The notes beneath the pieces were generated by a model. The model was given only the letters and a program-made list of their open reading frames with translations, had not been told where the DNA came from and did no database searches. The position numbers and the translations under genes are program-made. Positions 26,733 to 41,255 of a DNA stretch of 64,000 bases are shown piece by piece. Source of the DNA: Piliocolobus tephrosceles (taxonomy: Eukaryota > Chordata > Mammalia > Primates > Cercopithecidae); contig NC_045436.1 of assembly GCF_002776525.5 (NCBI RefSeq), positions 102,769,211 through 102,833,210 of the forward strand. Reading direction: 5' to 3'. The stretch's first letter is position 1, and each line of letters begins with the position of its first letter.

Positions 26733-27251
26733 TCTAATGATAGTTTATTTTGCTGTGCAGAAGCTCTTTATTTAATTAGATCCCATTTGTCAATTTTGGC
26801 TTTTGTTGCCATTGCTTTTGGTGTTCTAGTCATGAAGTCTTTGTCCATGTCTATGTCCTGAATGGTATTGCCTAGGTTTTCTTCTAAGGTTTTTATGGTT
26901 TTAGGTCTTACATTTAAGTCTTTAATCCATCTTGAGCTAATTTTTGTGTAAGGTGTAAGGAAGGGGTCTAGTTTCAGTTTTCTGCATGCGACTAGTCAGT
27001 TTTCCCAACACCATTTATTAAGCAGGGAATCCTTTCCCCTTTGCTTGTTTTTGTGAGGTTTGTCAAAACTCAGATGGTTGTAGATGTGTGGCATTATTTC
27101 TGAGGCCTCTGTTCTGTTCCATTGGTCTATATATCTGTTTTGGTACCAGTACCATGCTCTTTGGTTTACTGTAGCCTTGTAATATAGTTTGAAGTCAGGT
27201 AGTGTGATGCCTTCAGCATTGTTCTTTTTGCTTAGGATCGTCTTGGTTATA

Positions 27252-27926
<675 letters not shown>

Positions 27927-28064
27927 TTGAGTGAGTTTCTTAATCCTGAGTTCTAATTTGATTGCACTGTGGTCTGAGAGATTGTTTGTTATGATTTCCA
28001 TTCTTTTGCATTTGCTGAGGAATGTTTTACTTACAATTATGTAGTCAGTTTTTTAGAATAAGTA

Positions 28065-28534
28065 TCATGTGGTGCTGAGAAGAATGTATATTCTGTTGAT
28101 TTGGGGGTGGAGAGTTCTGTAGATGTCTATTAGGTCTGCTTGGTCCAGAGCTGAGTTCAAGTCCTGAATATCCTTGTTAACCTTCTGTCTCGTTGATCTG
28201 TCTAATAATGAAAGTCGGGTGTTAAAGTCTCCCACTGTTATTGTGTGGGAATCTAAGTCTCTTTGTAGGTCTCTAAGAACTTGCTTTATGAATCTGGGTG
28301 CTCCTGTATTGGGTGCGTATATCTTTTTTGCTTTCCATTTGCATGGTAAATATTCTTCCATCCCTTTATTTTGAGCCTATGTATGTCTTTGCATGTGAAA
28401 TGGGTCTCCTGAATACAACACACTGATGGGTCTTGACTCTTTATCCAATTTGCCAGTCTGTGTCTTTTAATTGAGGCACTTAACCCACTTACATTTAAGG
28501 TTAATATTGTTATGTGTGAATTTGATCCTGTCAT
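28065..28534 (-). pseudogene. L1 ORF2 endonuclease region with internal deletion
   Basis: ORF2 starts at 28534 with MTGSNSHITILTLNVSGL, ASIKRHRLANWIKSQDP and CCIQETHF, the N-terminal endonuclease motifs including the catalytic Glu in QETHF. After NGKQKR the reading jumps directly to a YAPNTGAPRFI segment, so about 40 codons between them are missing. The next piece keeps GDFNTRLS (catalytic Asp and Asn) and is in another frame. The endonuclease is inactive. Confidence 0.88.
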
Positions 28535-28589
28535 TATGATGCTGGCTTGTAACTTTGCCCGTTAATTGATGCAGTTTCTTCATAGTGTT

Positions 28590-29600
28590 GATGGTCTTTA
28601 CAATTTGATATGTTTTTGCAGTGGCTGGTACCAGTTGTTCCTTTCCACATTTAGTGCTTCCTTCAGAAACTCTTGTGAGGCAGGCCTGGTGGTGACAAAA
28701 TCTCTTGGCATTTGCTTGTCTGTAAAGGATTTTATTTCTCCTTCACTTATGAAGCTTAGTTTGGCTGGATATGAGATTCTGAGTTGAAAATTCTTTTCTT
28801 TAAGAATGTTGAATATTGGCCCCTACTCTCTTCTGGCTTGTAGGGTATCTGCAGAGAGATCCCTGTTAGTCTGATGGGCTTCCCTTTGTGGGTAATCTGA
28901 CCTTCCTCTTTGGCTGCCCTTAACGTTTTTTCCTTCATTTCAACCATGCTGAATCTGACGATTATGTATCTTGGGGTTGCTTTGTGGTGGTGTCTGTATT
29001 TCCTGAATTTGAATGCTGGCCTGTCTTGCTGGGGAAGTTCTCCTGGGTAATATCCTGAAGAGTGTTTTCCAACTTGGTTCCATTCTCCCTGTCAGTTTCA
29101 GGTACACCAATCAAACGTATGTGTGGTCTTTGCACATAGTCCCGTATTTCTTGGAGGCTCTATTCATTCCTTTTCATTCTTTTTTCTATAATCTTGTCTT
29201 CACACTTTATTTCATTAAGTTGATGTTCAATCTCTGATATCCTGTCTTCTGCTTGATTGATTCGGCTATTGATACTTGTGTATGCTTCAGGAAGTTCTCG
29301 TGCTGTGTTTTTCAGCTCCATCAGGTCTTTTATGTTCTTCTCTAAACTGGTTATTCTAGTTAGGAATTCCTTTAACGTTTTTTCAAGGTTCTTAACTTCC
29401 TCTCATTGGGTTAGAACAAGCTCCCTTAGCTAGGAGGAGTTGGTTATTACCCACCTTCTGAAGCCTACTTCTGTCCATTCATCAAACTCATGCTCCATCC
29501 CGTTTTGTTCCCTTGCTGGTGAGGAGTTGTGATCCTTTGGAGGAGAAGAGGTGTTCTGGTTTTTGGAATTTTCAGCCTTTTTGTGCTGGTTTTTCCTCAT
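28590..29600 (-). pseudogene. L1 ORF1 remnant
   Basis: Pieces such as VEMKEKTLRAAKEEGQITHKG and IRLTGISLQ, then FLKKRIFNSE, correspond to the C-terminal RNA-binding half of ORF1p. The coiled-coil N-terminal half (29210-29420) is recognisable at DNA level but interrupted by stops. Upstream near 29460-29600 the N-terminal segment appears shortened. Confidence 0.7.
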
Positions 29601-30950
29601 CTTTGTGGATTTATATACCTTTGGTCTTTGATGTTGGTGACTTTCGGATGGGGTTTCTGTGTCTGGGCATCCTTTTTGTTGATGTTGATGCTATTCCTTT
29701 CTGTTTGTTAGTTTTCCTTCTAACAGCCAGGCCCCTCTGCTGCAGGTCTGCTGGAGTTTGCTGGAGGTCCACTCCAGGCCCTGTTTGCCTGGGTATCACC
29801 AGTGGAAGCTTCTGAACCACAAAGATTGCTTCCTGTGTTCCTTCCTCTGGAAGCTTCATCCCAGAGTGGAACCTGCCAGATGCCAGCCAGAGCTCTCCTG
29901 TATGAGGTGATTGTCAACCCTGCTGGGAGGTGTTTCCCAGTCAGGAGGCATGGGGTTCAGGGATCCATTTGAGGAGGCAGTCTGCTTCTTAGCAGAGCTG
30001 GAGTGCGGTGCTGGGAGATCTGCTGCTCTCTTCAGAACCGGCAGGCAGGAAAGTTTATGTCTGCTGAAGCTGTGCCCACAGCCGCCCCTTCCCCCAGGTG
30101 CTCTGTCTCAGGGAGATGGGAGTTTTATCTACAAGCCCCTGACTGTGCCTGCTGCATTTCTTTCAGAGATGCCCTGCCCAGAGAGGAGGAATCTAGAGAG
30201 GCTGTCTGGCTTTGCTGAGCTGTTCGAACGCTACCCAGTTCGAGCTTCCTGGTGGCTTTGTTTACACTGTGAGGGAAAAACTGCCCACTCAAGCCTCAGT
30301 AATGGTGGACACCCCTCCCTTCACCAAACTCTAGCATCCCAGGTCTACTTCAGACTGCTGTGCTGGCAGCGAGAATTTCAAGCCGGTGGATCTTAGCTTG
30401 CTGGGCTCCATGGGGGTGGGATCCCCTGAGCTAGACCACTTGGCTCCCTGGCTTCAGCCCCCTTTCCAGGAGAGTGAATGGTTCTGTCTCACTGTCATTC
30501 CAGGCAGCACTGGGGTATGAAAAAAAAACTCCTGCAGCTAGCTTGGTGTCTGTCCAAATGGCTGCCCAACTTTGTGCTTGAAACCCAGGGCCCTGGTGGC
30601 ATAGGCACCCGAGGGAATCTCCTGGTGGCATAGGCACCCGAGGGAATCTGTGGGTTGCGAAGACTGGGAAATGCATAGTATCTGTGCTGGAATGCATCGT
30701 TCCTCATGGCATGGTCTCTTATGGCTTCTCTTGGCTATCAGAAAGAGTTCTGCGACCCTTTGTGCTTCCCAAGTGAGACGATGCCCCACCCTGCTTCGGT
30801 TTGCCCTTCATGGGCTGCACCCACTGTGTAACTAATCCCAATGAGATGAGCCATGTACCTTAGTTGGAAATGCAGAAATCACCCGCCTTCTGTATTGATC
30901 TCACTGGGAGCTGCAGACTGGAACTGTTCCTATTCAGCCATCTTGCCACC
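29600..30950 (-). promoter_or_regulatory. L1 5' UTR with internal promoter region
   Basis: CpG- and GC-richer segment with the L1 5' UTR landmarks GGAAGCTTCTGAACC..., CTCCTGTATGAGGTG, CAGCTTTGTTTAC-type block and the terminal CAGACTGGAACTGTTCC / GCCATCTTGCCACC (YY1-like site GCCATCTTG at 30937-30945). An open frame of 161 codons at 29911-30396 is antisense to the element and not a gene. It contains a perfect tandem 29-base duplication at 30592-30649. Confidence 0.8.
30592..30649. repeat. Tandem 29-base duplication in L1 5' UTR
   Basis: Two identical units, 30592-30620 and 30621-30649, each running from CCTGGTGGCATAGGC to GAGGGAATCT, adjoin without spacer. Either a local duplication in this copy or a feature of its subfamily 5' UTR. 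Confidence 0.95.
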
Positions 30951-31034
30951 TTATCATTGAGTTCACTCGCATTTGTTTTCTTAACCTCTCTGAAAGTAGA
31001 AATTTCAGTTAGATATGCACACATGTCAATGCTG

Positions 31035-31205
31035 ACTCATGGCAGTCATTTGTGATCCTGAACAAATGACTTAAACTCTCTCTAAGTCTCAGTTTTCTTG
31101 TATATAAAATAAGGACAATAACTCTACCTACCTTATGATATAGTAATGAGGATTTTATTGTAACATGGGCCCAGGCACACTGTGGATGGTTGATAGATAT
31201 TAGAG
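31035..31205 (+). mobile_element. MIR SINE
   Basis: ATGACTTAAACTCTCTCTAAGTCTCAGTTTTCTTG, AATAAGGACAATAACTCTACCTACC and GTAATGAGGATTTTATTG follow the MIR core in plus orientation. Confidence 0.88.
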
Positions 31206-32516
31206 ATAATGATGAAGAAATGCTGTGTGACTAGAGCAAATGTCTGTAAATCATCAGCTAGTGATGGCGCAGAGGATGTTTTCAATAGATAATAGTTAAA
31301 AAATGATGATATTAATGACCTTTGTGATAATAATGATAAAAATGATAGTGGCTATGACTTATCATAAGGTAATATTTACTAAATGACTCAAAAAGCCAGA
31401 ACTAACTTTAGCAGTGAATCCTATTCTCATTGCCTTACGTTTTCATTTGCAATGTAAATGTTTGGTTTGTGAATTTTGCATAGAAGTCAGTCTAGTTGAA
31501 GATATTCCACTGCTTTCCTACTTGTTTTAACTAGGAAAGTGTTCTCTTTACTCTCATCCAAACAAGATATGTTTTCCGTCATTGTTAAGTCTATTTTTAT
31601 GAAATCTCTGTCTAAATTCTATTCATTGAGTCATCTGAAGACTCTCTTTTCCATTTTGTTACAGAACCATAATTATCATGTTATTTAGACCTGATACATT
31701 TTAGCCAAAGAAACATATCGAGAGAGCCACTATCTGCCCAACATCTCATGGGTAGTCATAGTCACAGTGGAACTGAGACTAAAGTTTCCATTTTTATTTG
31801 ACTATGCTGCTTCCCAAGGTAAATACAGGATTTGAGATCCATATTTTCTACTTGCATGACTGTGTTGAGGTTTTTCCTTTTCAAATGGAGACTTCATTTT
31901 TTTTTTTTTTTTTGTTCTGCATGTAGGGATTCATTTGTAGATTTTTTTTTTTTCTTTCAAGTGGTCCAGTCTAACAATAAGGTCACAAATTCCTTTTTGA
32001 TGGGGACCATTTCTCAGATTTCGTTTTCTAATCTCTAGCATAGAGTTTTATACTGATATGCTACTCAGTGATTTGCTGGTTGGATTAATTTTAATTAAAT
32101 GAAAAGAATGTCACACAGCTCTAACAGTGACACTGTTTTTGCTTAATTATTTTAAAAAAATTTTTGTTATATATTTCTTGTGAAAGACTATATCTCTGAA
32201 TATTTGCTGACCAAGTACCTGAATTTTATCTGGGAATTTCCATTAAGAATCACTGATGTCCTGAATAGTATCTCAGGTGTAGACTGGCAGGTAGGCTCAA
32301 ATTTCTTCAAGTTTATTATTTGTTCTATAGTGCTGCTTCAGCGCTGCCAAATAGCTGATGAACTGCATCTCCTTTTGAATATGCACTTTAAGAACATTAT
32401 CAAACAACAGAAAATGAATGCTTCTGGGCCATTGGGCAATGTTCATAGCTTACAACATTGCCAGGAAATTTTAATCTAAGTGTGGGTTACATCTCTCACT
32501 GCAATCAGAATGTTCA
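31206..32516. other. Unique stretch
   Basis: No supportable gene. T-runs at 31898-31913 and 31940-31954. GATAAT-rich low complexity near 31290-31360. Confidence 0.5.
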
Positions 32517-32700
32517 ATATCTATTGAGTGACTATCATGTGCTAAGGGTTGTGCTAGGCACTGTCACATACATTATCTAATTTGTTTCTCATAAAAAGTC
32601 TGTGAAGTGAATATTATTATCCCTATTATGTCAATGCCTAAATTGGTACATGAAGAGGTCATGTGATCTGGTCAGGTCACACAGACTGGCCTATGCATAT
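32517..32700 (-). mobile_element. MIR SINE
   Basis: CTATTGAGTGACTATCATGTGC, TGTGCTAGGCACTGTCACATACATTATCTAA, ATTATTATCCCTATTATG and GGTCAGGTCACACAG follow antisense MIR order. Confidence 0.85.
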
Positions 32701-34064
32701 TTCCAGTAAGCTTTGAAAGTATTTATGCATTATCTTAAAATTTTTTTAATTATCTTGCACTCCTATAAGGCATATGTTGAATTTAATTACTATTATCATT
32801 GCTCTATTTTCATGAATTTGCACAATTTTCAAGACCAGATTTTTATTTTCCTGTTTCCTTGTTGAATATAACATTGCAATATAGGTGAAATAGCATGTTT
32901 AGGATAGTCTAAGAAAATATTTTTTGTTAATGATTTGAAAATCCAGCAGATTTTTAGACAAGACATAAGCTACACATATAAATTTTTGCTGGTAAGTATT
33001 TGGCTTAAAATTGTAAGACGAAATACACCAAATTCGTATTAATTCTGATTATTACTCTTTTAAGTGTTTGTATACGATCATCATGTATTACTATTACTTA
33101 TACTATTGTTTGATTAGACAGACCCAGAATTCACCAACTAGTTAGGTGATTGAAAAAGTCTTCTCATATAAATGTTTAAAAATAAGCTCTTTAATATTAG
33201 AAATTTTTAGCAAGTAGTGATGGCAGACCTGTTTATAAAAAAATTATTAAACTTTAATTTAATTACACAATTTTTGGCTCATATTTTGCTTCTTAGCCTA
33301 CCTCAGTGACCGCCTTCTGAGCACCATGCTGACAAATTACGGTGAGAGGTGAGAATAGCCCCATTAAAGGTTGAAGGAATTGCTGCAGAGTGGGAAGTTG
33401 AATTTCCAGACGAAACTCAAATGTAATCCATGGTATCTTCATGCTTTTTTCATGCTTCTGGGATAAGGGAAATTGGAATTGCTACAGATGTGTATGGATT
33501 GAAGTGTGAATAAACCTGAGGATGTCTGGCAAGAATAACTTTCTTTATCTCACACACCAGCTTCTGCTGGGATCTAAGAAAAGGGCATTTTCTATTAGCA
33601 TCGTTGTTCAAAAGACACATACACTAATTAGATTTTTTAAGCTGCTGATACCTGAGGAGGAGGCTTAATCTTCCTTGATATTATTTTACAATAAACCTTC
33701 CCTCCCCCATTATCATTTGTGAACTGCATTCAGACTTTAAAAAAAAAATGCTATTAGGAACTGAAAAGTTGTGTGGAACTGTTTTTATTGCTGCAGATAT
33801 TTTGTATTTGGAATCAAAGTATGTTTAACCACAAAGGGACATAATTTTGCTGGTTGTGGGAGGTTGCCAGTCCAAAACAAAAGCAAAAGCAAATCAGTAC
33901 TTTTATAAGCTTAATAACAATTGGTTCAAAGTACCATTGAATTCTAATAGTAGTGCTCTGTCCACTAGGAAAAACTTTCAGGAGACCAACTTATCTACTT
34001 TTGTTTGATGTGAACACAATTGTTTTCTAAATGTAAAATTGACTCCTGAGCAAGAAAAAAATTG
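32701..34064. other. Unique stretch
   Basis: No repeat or gene identified. 33290-33720 is of more balanced composition than its surroundings but holds no framed exon that I can support. Confidence 0.45.
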
Positions 34065-34340
34065 AAAGTGATTGCAACATGATGCTATACATTTGTCAAA
34101 ACCCATAGAACTGTACAACACAAAGAATGAACCCTAATGTAAACTATGGATTTTAGTTAATAATGTATCATTATTGGTTTATCAATTGTAACAAATGTAC
34201 CACATGAATGCAAGATATTAATAATAGGGGAAACTGTGGGGAGGGAGCAGGGTATATGGGAATTCTCCATACTTTTCCACTCAATTTTTCTGTAAACCTG
34301 AAGCTGCCCTACAAATAGTCTATAAGTTAAAAAGAAAAGT
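34065..34340 (+). mobile_element. L1M-type LINE 3' UTR fragment
   Basis: CATTTGTCAAAACCCATAGAAC, ATCAATTGTAACAAATGTACCAC, GGGGAAACTGTGGGGAGGG, GGGTATATGGGAATTCTCC, TCAATTTTTCTGTAAACC and an A-rich end match the 3' end of L1MB/MC elements in plus orientation. Confidence 0.88.
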
Positions 34341-34850
34341 AAGTGGAAGGTAGATCCCTTCTCTTATGTGAAGTTTAAAGGTCAGAAGATTTACTCTTAT
34401 TAGGAAGTGTTAGTGTTTTAAATTCACACCAGTGCCAATCATTATGATTATGGTAAGTTATGGGCTCTGTGTTTCCCATCCCAATACCATGATAAAATAT
34501 ATTAATTCAAAACTGCATTTGAGAAGTAATTTTGAGAAATTTAAATAGTTTTCTTTTCCTCAGGGCTTCTCAGCACCTTTAATTTATTAATGTAATATAG
34601 AAAACACCCTGCCACTTGGCAACAGTAATGCCATCTTAAAGCAAAACCAAGATGACTTGGTTTGGCTACTGGATAGTAGCCAGTGATGACTGACGTTTGG
34701 CTACTGGATACTGTCTTCCTGAAGCAAGGTCAAGAAACAGTGCCTATAGCATAGAAAAATCCCTCATAAAAAAGTTTATCTAACTTCCCCAGTGGTCACA
34801 AGTTTTGCAAGAGAATCTGAGACAGGACTACCTGCACATGTTTCACCAAA

Positions 34851-34888
34851 AAACAACAATAACAACAACAACAACAACAACACAACAA
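34851..34888. repeat. (AAC)n microsatellite
   Basis: AACAACAATAACAACAACAACAACAACAACACAACAAAA, described in short: AAC units with two interruptions. Confidence 0.92.
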
Positions 34889-35534
34889 AACTTGCTATAT
34901 AAGAATACTATCTCACGTGAGGGTATGGGGATTAAATGTTTCTTTCTGAGAAACTAGATTTGTTAGCCTTTTTCTTTGGCCTCTCAGCTTCCTTGGCCTT
35001 TGAGGGTAGGTTTCTGTAGACCTGCTCACTGTAGTACGTGTAATAAAACATGGCTTTCCAAAGGGCAGCTATTGTATGCAGCATTTCTGAAACTTTTAAA
35101 CTGTGGAATAGTTTTTGCAAAGAGCCAGTATTCTCCAAGTAGAATATACTTGGGGAAATTTTATATTCTAATAGTATCATGAAAGATACATGACTGACTC
35201 TCTGAGAGAAGGCATTCTGTGAAATGATAGGAATAGAGTACTCAAAGAGTAAACGTGGACCCTCCACCATCCCCTCATATTCGATCCGTCAGCATGTTCT
35301 ATTGATTTAGGTTCCATAATTTTCCTTGCTTTTTATCTAACCTTTTGCATCCCCTTGCTACCACCCTAATTTGTGGCATAATAATCAATTGTTGAAAGTA
35401 TAGCTAGGTGACACTTCTTTAATGACATCACTCTTTTAAGGAACTCATGACTTCTTTCTTTTGCAGCTCATTCTTTCACAGTTGCTATCTCTCAACTTCC
35501 ATCCGAGAGTTCAGATCTATTCTAGATGATGGGA
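34889..35534. other. Unique stretch
   Basis: A 112-codon open frame on the minus strand (34932-35270) has no recognised motif and no splice context; I treat it as chance. Confidence 0.4.
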
Positions 35535-35669
35535 TAGGGTGACCAGCTTCCCCAGTTTGCCTGGGATTTAGAGATTTCCTATGATGTAGGACTTTAAGTG
35601 ATAGAACATGAGAAGTGCCTGCTAGAACCTGAGAAGTACCTGGCAAATAGAGAAAAGTTGGTCGCCCTA
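35535..35669. mobile_element. Short non-autonomous DNA transposon with inverted ends
   Basis: TAGGGTGACCAGCTT at 35535-35549 and AAGTTGGTCGCCCTA at 35655-35669 are inverted copies with two mismatches. The 135-base unit has the 'TAGGGTGACC...GGTCACCCTA' look of a small miniature inverted-repeat element known from mammals. Family name not certain. Confidence 0.75.
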
Positions 35670-36094
35670 CTCTGGGACCACTTTTGACAAGAGACCTTAG
35701 GGCATTAGTTGGTTCACTGCTACCCCCTTAATCCACTTGAGAATTGGATTCAGAAAGTATTCTTCAGCACTTTCATTTCCTTCTGCATCTGAGTCCCAGC
35801 ACTGAATTAGTCCCTGCAGCTGAACCCAGGAATCTGCTTTCTGCCACGCTTTTCTGAAAACCTGTTTTTTAAGAGTCCGAATTCTCATCTGTTGATTGCT
35901 ATGTAAACCTCCATCAATTGTCTGCCTCATCTCTGAGGGTCAGGTCTCTTAACATCCTGGTGACTCTGAGTCTGGCCTTTCCTATTGCTGGGGCTGCTTG
36001 GGTCTGAAAAATCAAGATTCAGGGTATGGGACTAGATATTCAGGTTTAGGAACCCTAACTTATTGGCTCATCATTTTTCCCAAAAGGAAATTTA
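35670..36094. other. Unique stretch with 77-codon open frame
   Basis: The minus-strand frame 35697-35930 is acidic in its middle (DSDAEGNESAEEYF) but has no family I recognise. Probably not coding. Confidence 0.4.
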
Positions 36095-36460
36095 CTTAAA
36101 AATTTTTAATGGCAGTTTAATTTACATAGAGTGAAACGCACAGATCTTGAGAGTTACACTTTGAGGAGTTTTGACGAATGCGTATACCCATATAACTCAC
36201 ATCTCTATCAAGATGTAGGACCTTCTCATCACTATAGGAATTTCCCTCTTGCTGTCAACATAGTCCTTGACTGTTTTCCTCCTCCTGTCACTGGCAATCA
36301 CAGCTCTGATTCCTATCTCCATAGAATAGTTTCGTCTGTTCTGAAACTTCATGTAGACAGATATAGATGGTATATACTCTTTTTTGTCTTATTTCTCACT
36401 CAGCATGTTTTGAGATTCATCTGTATTGTTGCATGTTTCAGTAGTTTATTCTGAAAAATG
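36095..36460 (-). mobile_element. L1M-type LINE fragment
   Basis: GGCAGTTTAATTTACATAGAGTG, GAGTTTTGACGAATGCGTATAC, AGATGTAGGACCTTCTCATCAC, TGGCAATCACAGCTCTGATT, CACTCAGCATGTTTTGAGATTCATCTG follow the antisense 3' part of old L1M elements. Confidence 0.85.
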
Positions 36461-37357
<897 letters not shown>

Positions 37358-37638
37358 GATGTTACATATTCACAAAGTTGCAGTAATGCAAAATGCAGTA
37401 TGGTAAGTGCCAAATGAAAGTAAGTAGATACTTTTATGGGAGTTTATATGGTGAGTATGAAGACATATAAACACAGTGCCTGACAAACATAATAATCCCA
37501 ATATGTATCTGTTCTTTTTTCTTTCTCTTTTCATTGAAAACATTTGGTGGGGAAGGCTCTCAAACATATTGTGTTGGATTGAGAAATGGCAAGAGAGAAA
37601 TATAGTAGAATTGTCTGATTGAGGATTGAGGGCCTTAA

Positions 37639-38867
<1,229 letters not shown>

Positions 38868-39165
38868 GAGTTTTAGTTAACCAAAATTTTAGTTAACTAA
38901 AATTTTAGTAAGATGGGAGGAATAAATTTTGAGATCTGTTGTACAGCAGAGTGACTGTAGTCAATAATAATGTACTGTATATCTTAGAGTAACTAAGAGA
39001 GTAAATTTCAAATGTCTCACCACCAAAATGATGTGAGGTGACAGTTACGTTAATTCATTTGTTTTAATTACTCCACATTGTATACATATATCAAAATATC
39101 ACAACATACTCCATAAATATATACAATTATGATTGTCAATAAAAATAACATTAATAAAAATATAT
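38868..39165 (+). mobile_element. L1MA-type LINE 3' UTR fragment
   Basis: TTTTAGTAAGATGGGAGGAATAAATTTTG, GTACAGCAGAGTGACTGTAGTC, AATGATGTGAGGTGACAG, CACATTGTATACATATATCAAAATATCAC, ACTCCATAAATATATACAATTATG follow the L1MA 3' UTR in plus orientation. A 17-base unit (TTTTAGTTAACYAAAA) is tandemly repeated at 38870-38910. Confidence 0.88.
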
Positions 39166-39283
39166 AAATTTTCAAAAAGCTTAAAAAAAGAAACTAACAC
39201 CTAATGGATGAAAATGATTGGTATTAACCTGTTCCTGGTTGCCATTCTTTTTAATTGCTGAGTGATATTCTATTAGGCAAATA

Positions 39284-39576
39284 CAGTTGTCCCTCAGTAC
39301 TCTCAGGGGGACTGGTTCCAGGAACAACCCCTCCATACCAAAAGCAGTGGATGTTCAAATCCCTTATATAAAATGGCATAGTGTTCCATCCTCCTATTAT
39401 TTTAACTCATCTCTAAATTATTTATAATACCTATGCAATATAAGCAGTTGTTATAGTATACTTCTATTTGTGTTTATTTATCTCTGTAGTTCTTTGTATT
39501 CTTTTTCTCCTAGTATTTTTGATCTTCAGTTTTTGAATCTACAGATGTGGAACCCATGAACATGGAGGGCTGACTG
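39284..39576 (+). mobile_element. MER2 (Tigger1-derived) DNA transposon
   Basis: CAGTTGTCCCTCAGTACTC at the left end and GGAGGGCTGACTG at the right end are MER2 terminal repeats. Inside are GGACTGGTTCCAGGAAC, ATGTTCAAATCCCTTATATAAAATGGC and TCATCTCTAAATTATTTATAATACC. It is flanked by TA at 39282-39283 and 39577-39578, the Tc1/mariner-type target duplication. It sits inside the old L1M. Confidence 0.95.
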
Positions 39577-40459
39577 TATATCGTAATTATCTGCTGTCTT
39601 GTTGATATATTTGGAGTTGTTCCTGCTTTTGCTTATTACAAGCAAAGCTTGGCATAAACATTTATGTCCAGCTTTTTTTTTTGGAGGACGTAGATTTCCA
39701 TTGTCTTGGATGAATCCTTATAAATAGAAGTGTTGAGTCATATGTTAGGTGTAGGTTTATAATTATAAAAATTACCAAAATTTCCCAAGGTGATTTTAAC
39801 ATTTTGTAATCCTACCAATATATGTAGGAGAGTTCTGGTTTTCCATATCCTTGTCAATATTTGATGATGTTAGTCTTTTTAATTTTAGTTATTTTTGTGG
39901 GCATGAAATGGTATCTCATTTTGAATTTAATTTGTATATTTCTGCTGACTAATGATATATAATACTTTTTCATATGTTTATTGGCCATTTGTAAATTTTC
40001 CTTTGTCAAATGCCTCTGCAAGTCTTTTGCCCGTTAAACAAAGTTGTTTGTTCATGTTTATTATTGAATTGTAGGAGATGTTTTCTATAATCTAGGAATT
40101 GTGTGTATCAGAAAATATCAACTATCAAGAGTATTCAGATATATGTATCATCTAGACTGTGGCTTGTCTATTCATTTTCTTAATGGTGACCTAGTATAAG
40201 TGGAAGCTTTTAATTTTGATGAAGTCTCTTTTTTTTTTTTTTTTCTATTCTGGTAAGAGCTTTCTGTATCCTAAGAAATTTTTGCCTACTGCAAGGTAAG
40301 AAAGCCATCTTTTAAAAAAGCTATATTATATTTTAATAGTGTCATATATTTTAGCTTTTATGTTGAGGTGTACAATTCATCTTGAATAAATATTTGTGTT
40401 TACAATGTAAGGTAAGAGATGGAGTTCATTTTTTCCTCATTGATGTTACATTACTGGGC

Positions 40460-40975
40460 ATTGACTTTTAAAAAATTGTTTTATTTTATTTGTAATTTAT
40501 AATAATTGTATATATTTATGGGTTACAATGTGATGTTTTGATACATGTATATATTGTAGTATGATCAAATCAGGCTCATTATCTGTCACCTCAAATATTT
40601 ATCATTTCCTTGTAGTGAGAACATTTGAAATCCTCTTTTAGCTATTTCGAAATAGGCAACATTTCCATATCCATATAGTCACTGTGCTGTGCAATAGAAC
40701 ACCAGAGCTTAGTTCTCCTTTCTAACTGAAACTTTGTACCTATTAACCAATGTCCCCCTTTTCCCTGTCCACCTTTCTGTCCTCCAGCCACTGGTAACCA
40801 CCATTCCACTTTCTATTTTTACAAGTTTGTCCTTTTTAAAATTTCACATATAAGTGAGATTATATGGTATTTGTCTCGCTGTGCCTGGCTTATTTCACTT
40901 AGCATAATGTCCTCTAGGTTCATCTATGTTGTTGCAAATGACAGAATTTCCTATTTTTATAAGGCTGAATAGTAT

Positions 40976-41016
<41 letters not shown>

Positions 41017-41158
41017 ATACATAATATATATCCATTTATCTGTTGAAACACTTAAGTTGTTTCCATGGCTATTAGAATAGTGCTGCAATAAAAATGGGAG
41101 TGCAGACATCTCTTCGACATACTGATTTAATTTCCGTGGGATTGGGGAATTGACTTTT
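40460..41158 (-). mobile_element. L1MA-type LINE 3' end, 5'-truncated, nested in the older L1
   Basis: Antisense L1MA 3' UTR and ORF2 end: TATATTTATGGGTTACAATG, TTTTGATACATGTATATATTG, ATGATCAAATCAGGCTCATTATC, CAGCCACTGGTAACCACCATTCC, TAGCATAATGTCCTCTAGGTTCATC, AATAGTGCTGCAATAAAAATGGGAG. It is bounded by a perfect ATTGACTTTT at 40460-40469 and 41149-41158, its target duplication within the old L1M. Confidence 0.93.
40977..41014. repeat. (TG)n microsatellite within L1
   Basis: About 18 TG units replacing the usual TCCATTGTGTATATG segment of the L1MA. Probably polymorphic. Confidence 0.93.
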
Positions 41159-41255
41159 GATAAGCAAACTTAGTATATAATACCTCAAAAGCCAGAATGC
41201 CAGTTATTTTGTGTTATAAATTGTTTGGCTATCAATTAGTATTTTTGCATGAGAT

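Larger units (their letters stand above)
39200..41255 (-). mobile_element. Old L1M-type LINE, antisense, split by MER2 and a younger L1
   Basis: Antisense 3' part of ORF2 of an old L1: TTAATTGCTGAGTGATATTCTATTAG before MER2, then GGAGTTGTTCCTGC, AATAGAAGTGTTGAGTCA, CCTATCCTTGTCAATATTTG-like text, GAAATGGTATCTCATTTTG, TTTATTGGCCATTTG, CAAGTCTTTTGCCCG after it, up to 40469. It resumes at 41149 beyond the L1MA insertion. No open reading frame is left. Confidence 0.85.

Noticed and set aside
29911..30396. 161-codon open frame on the plus strand
   Set aside because: It is antisense to the 5' UTR of the L1 and has no recognised domain. The GC-richer L1 5' UTR often yields such frames.
35697..35930. 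77-codon minus-strand frame with an acidic middle, considered as a processed pseudogene
   Set aside because: No known protein family came to mind, no A-tail or target duplication is visible, and it may be chance.
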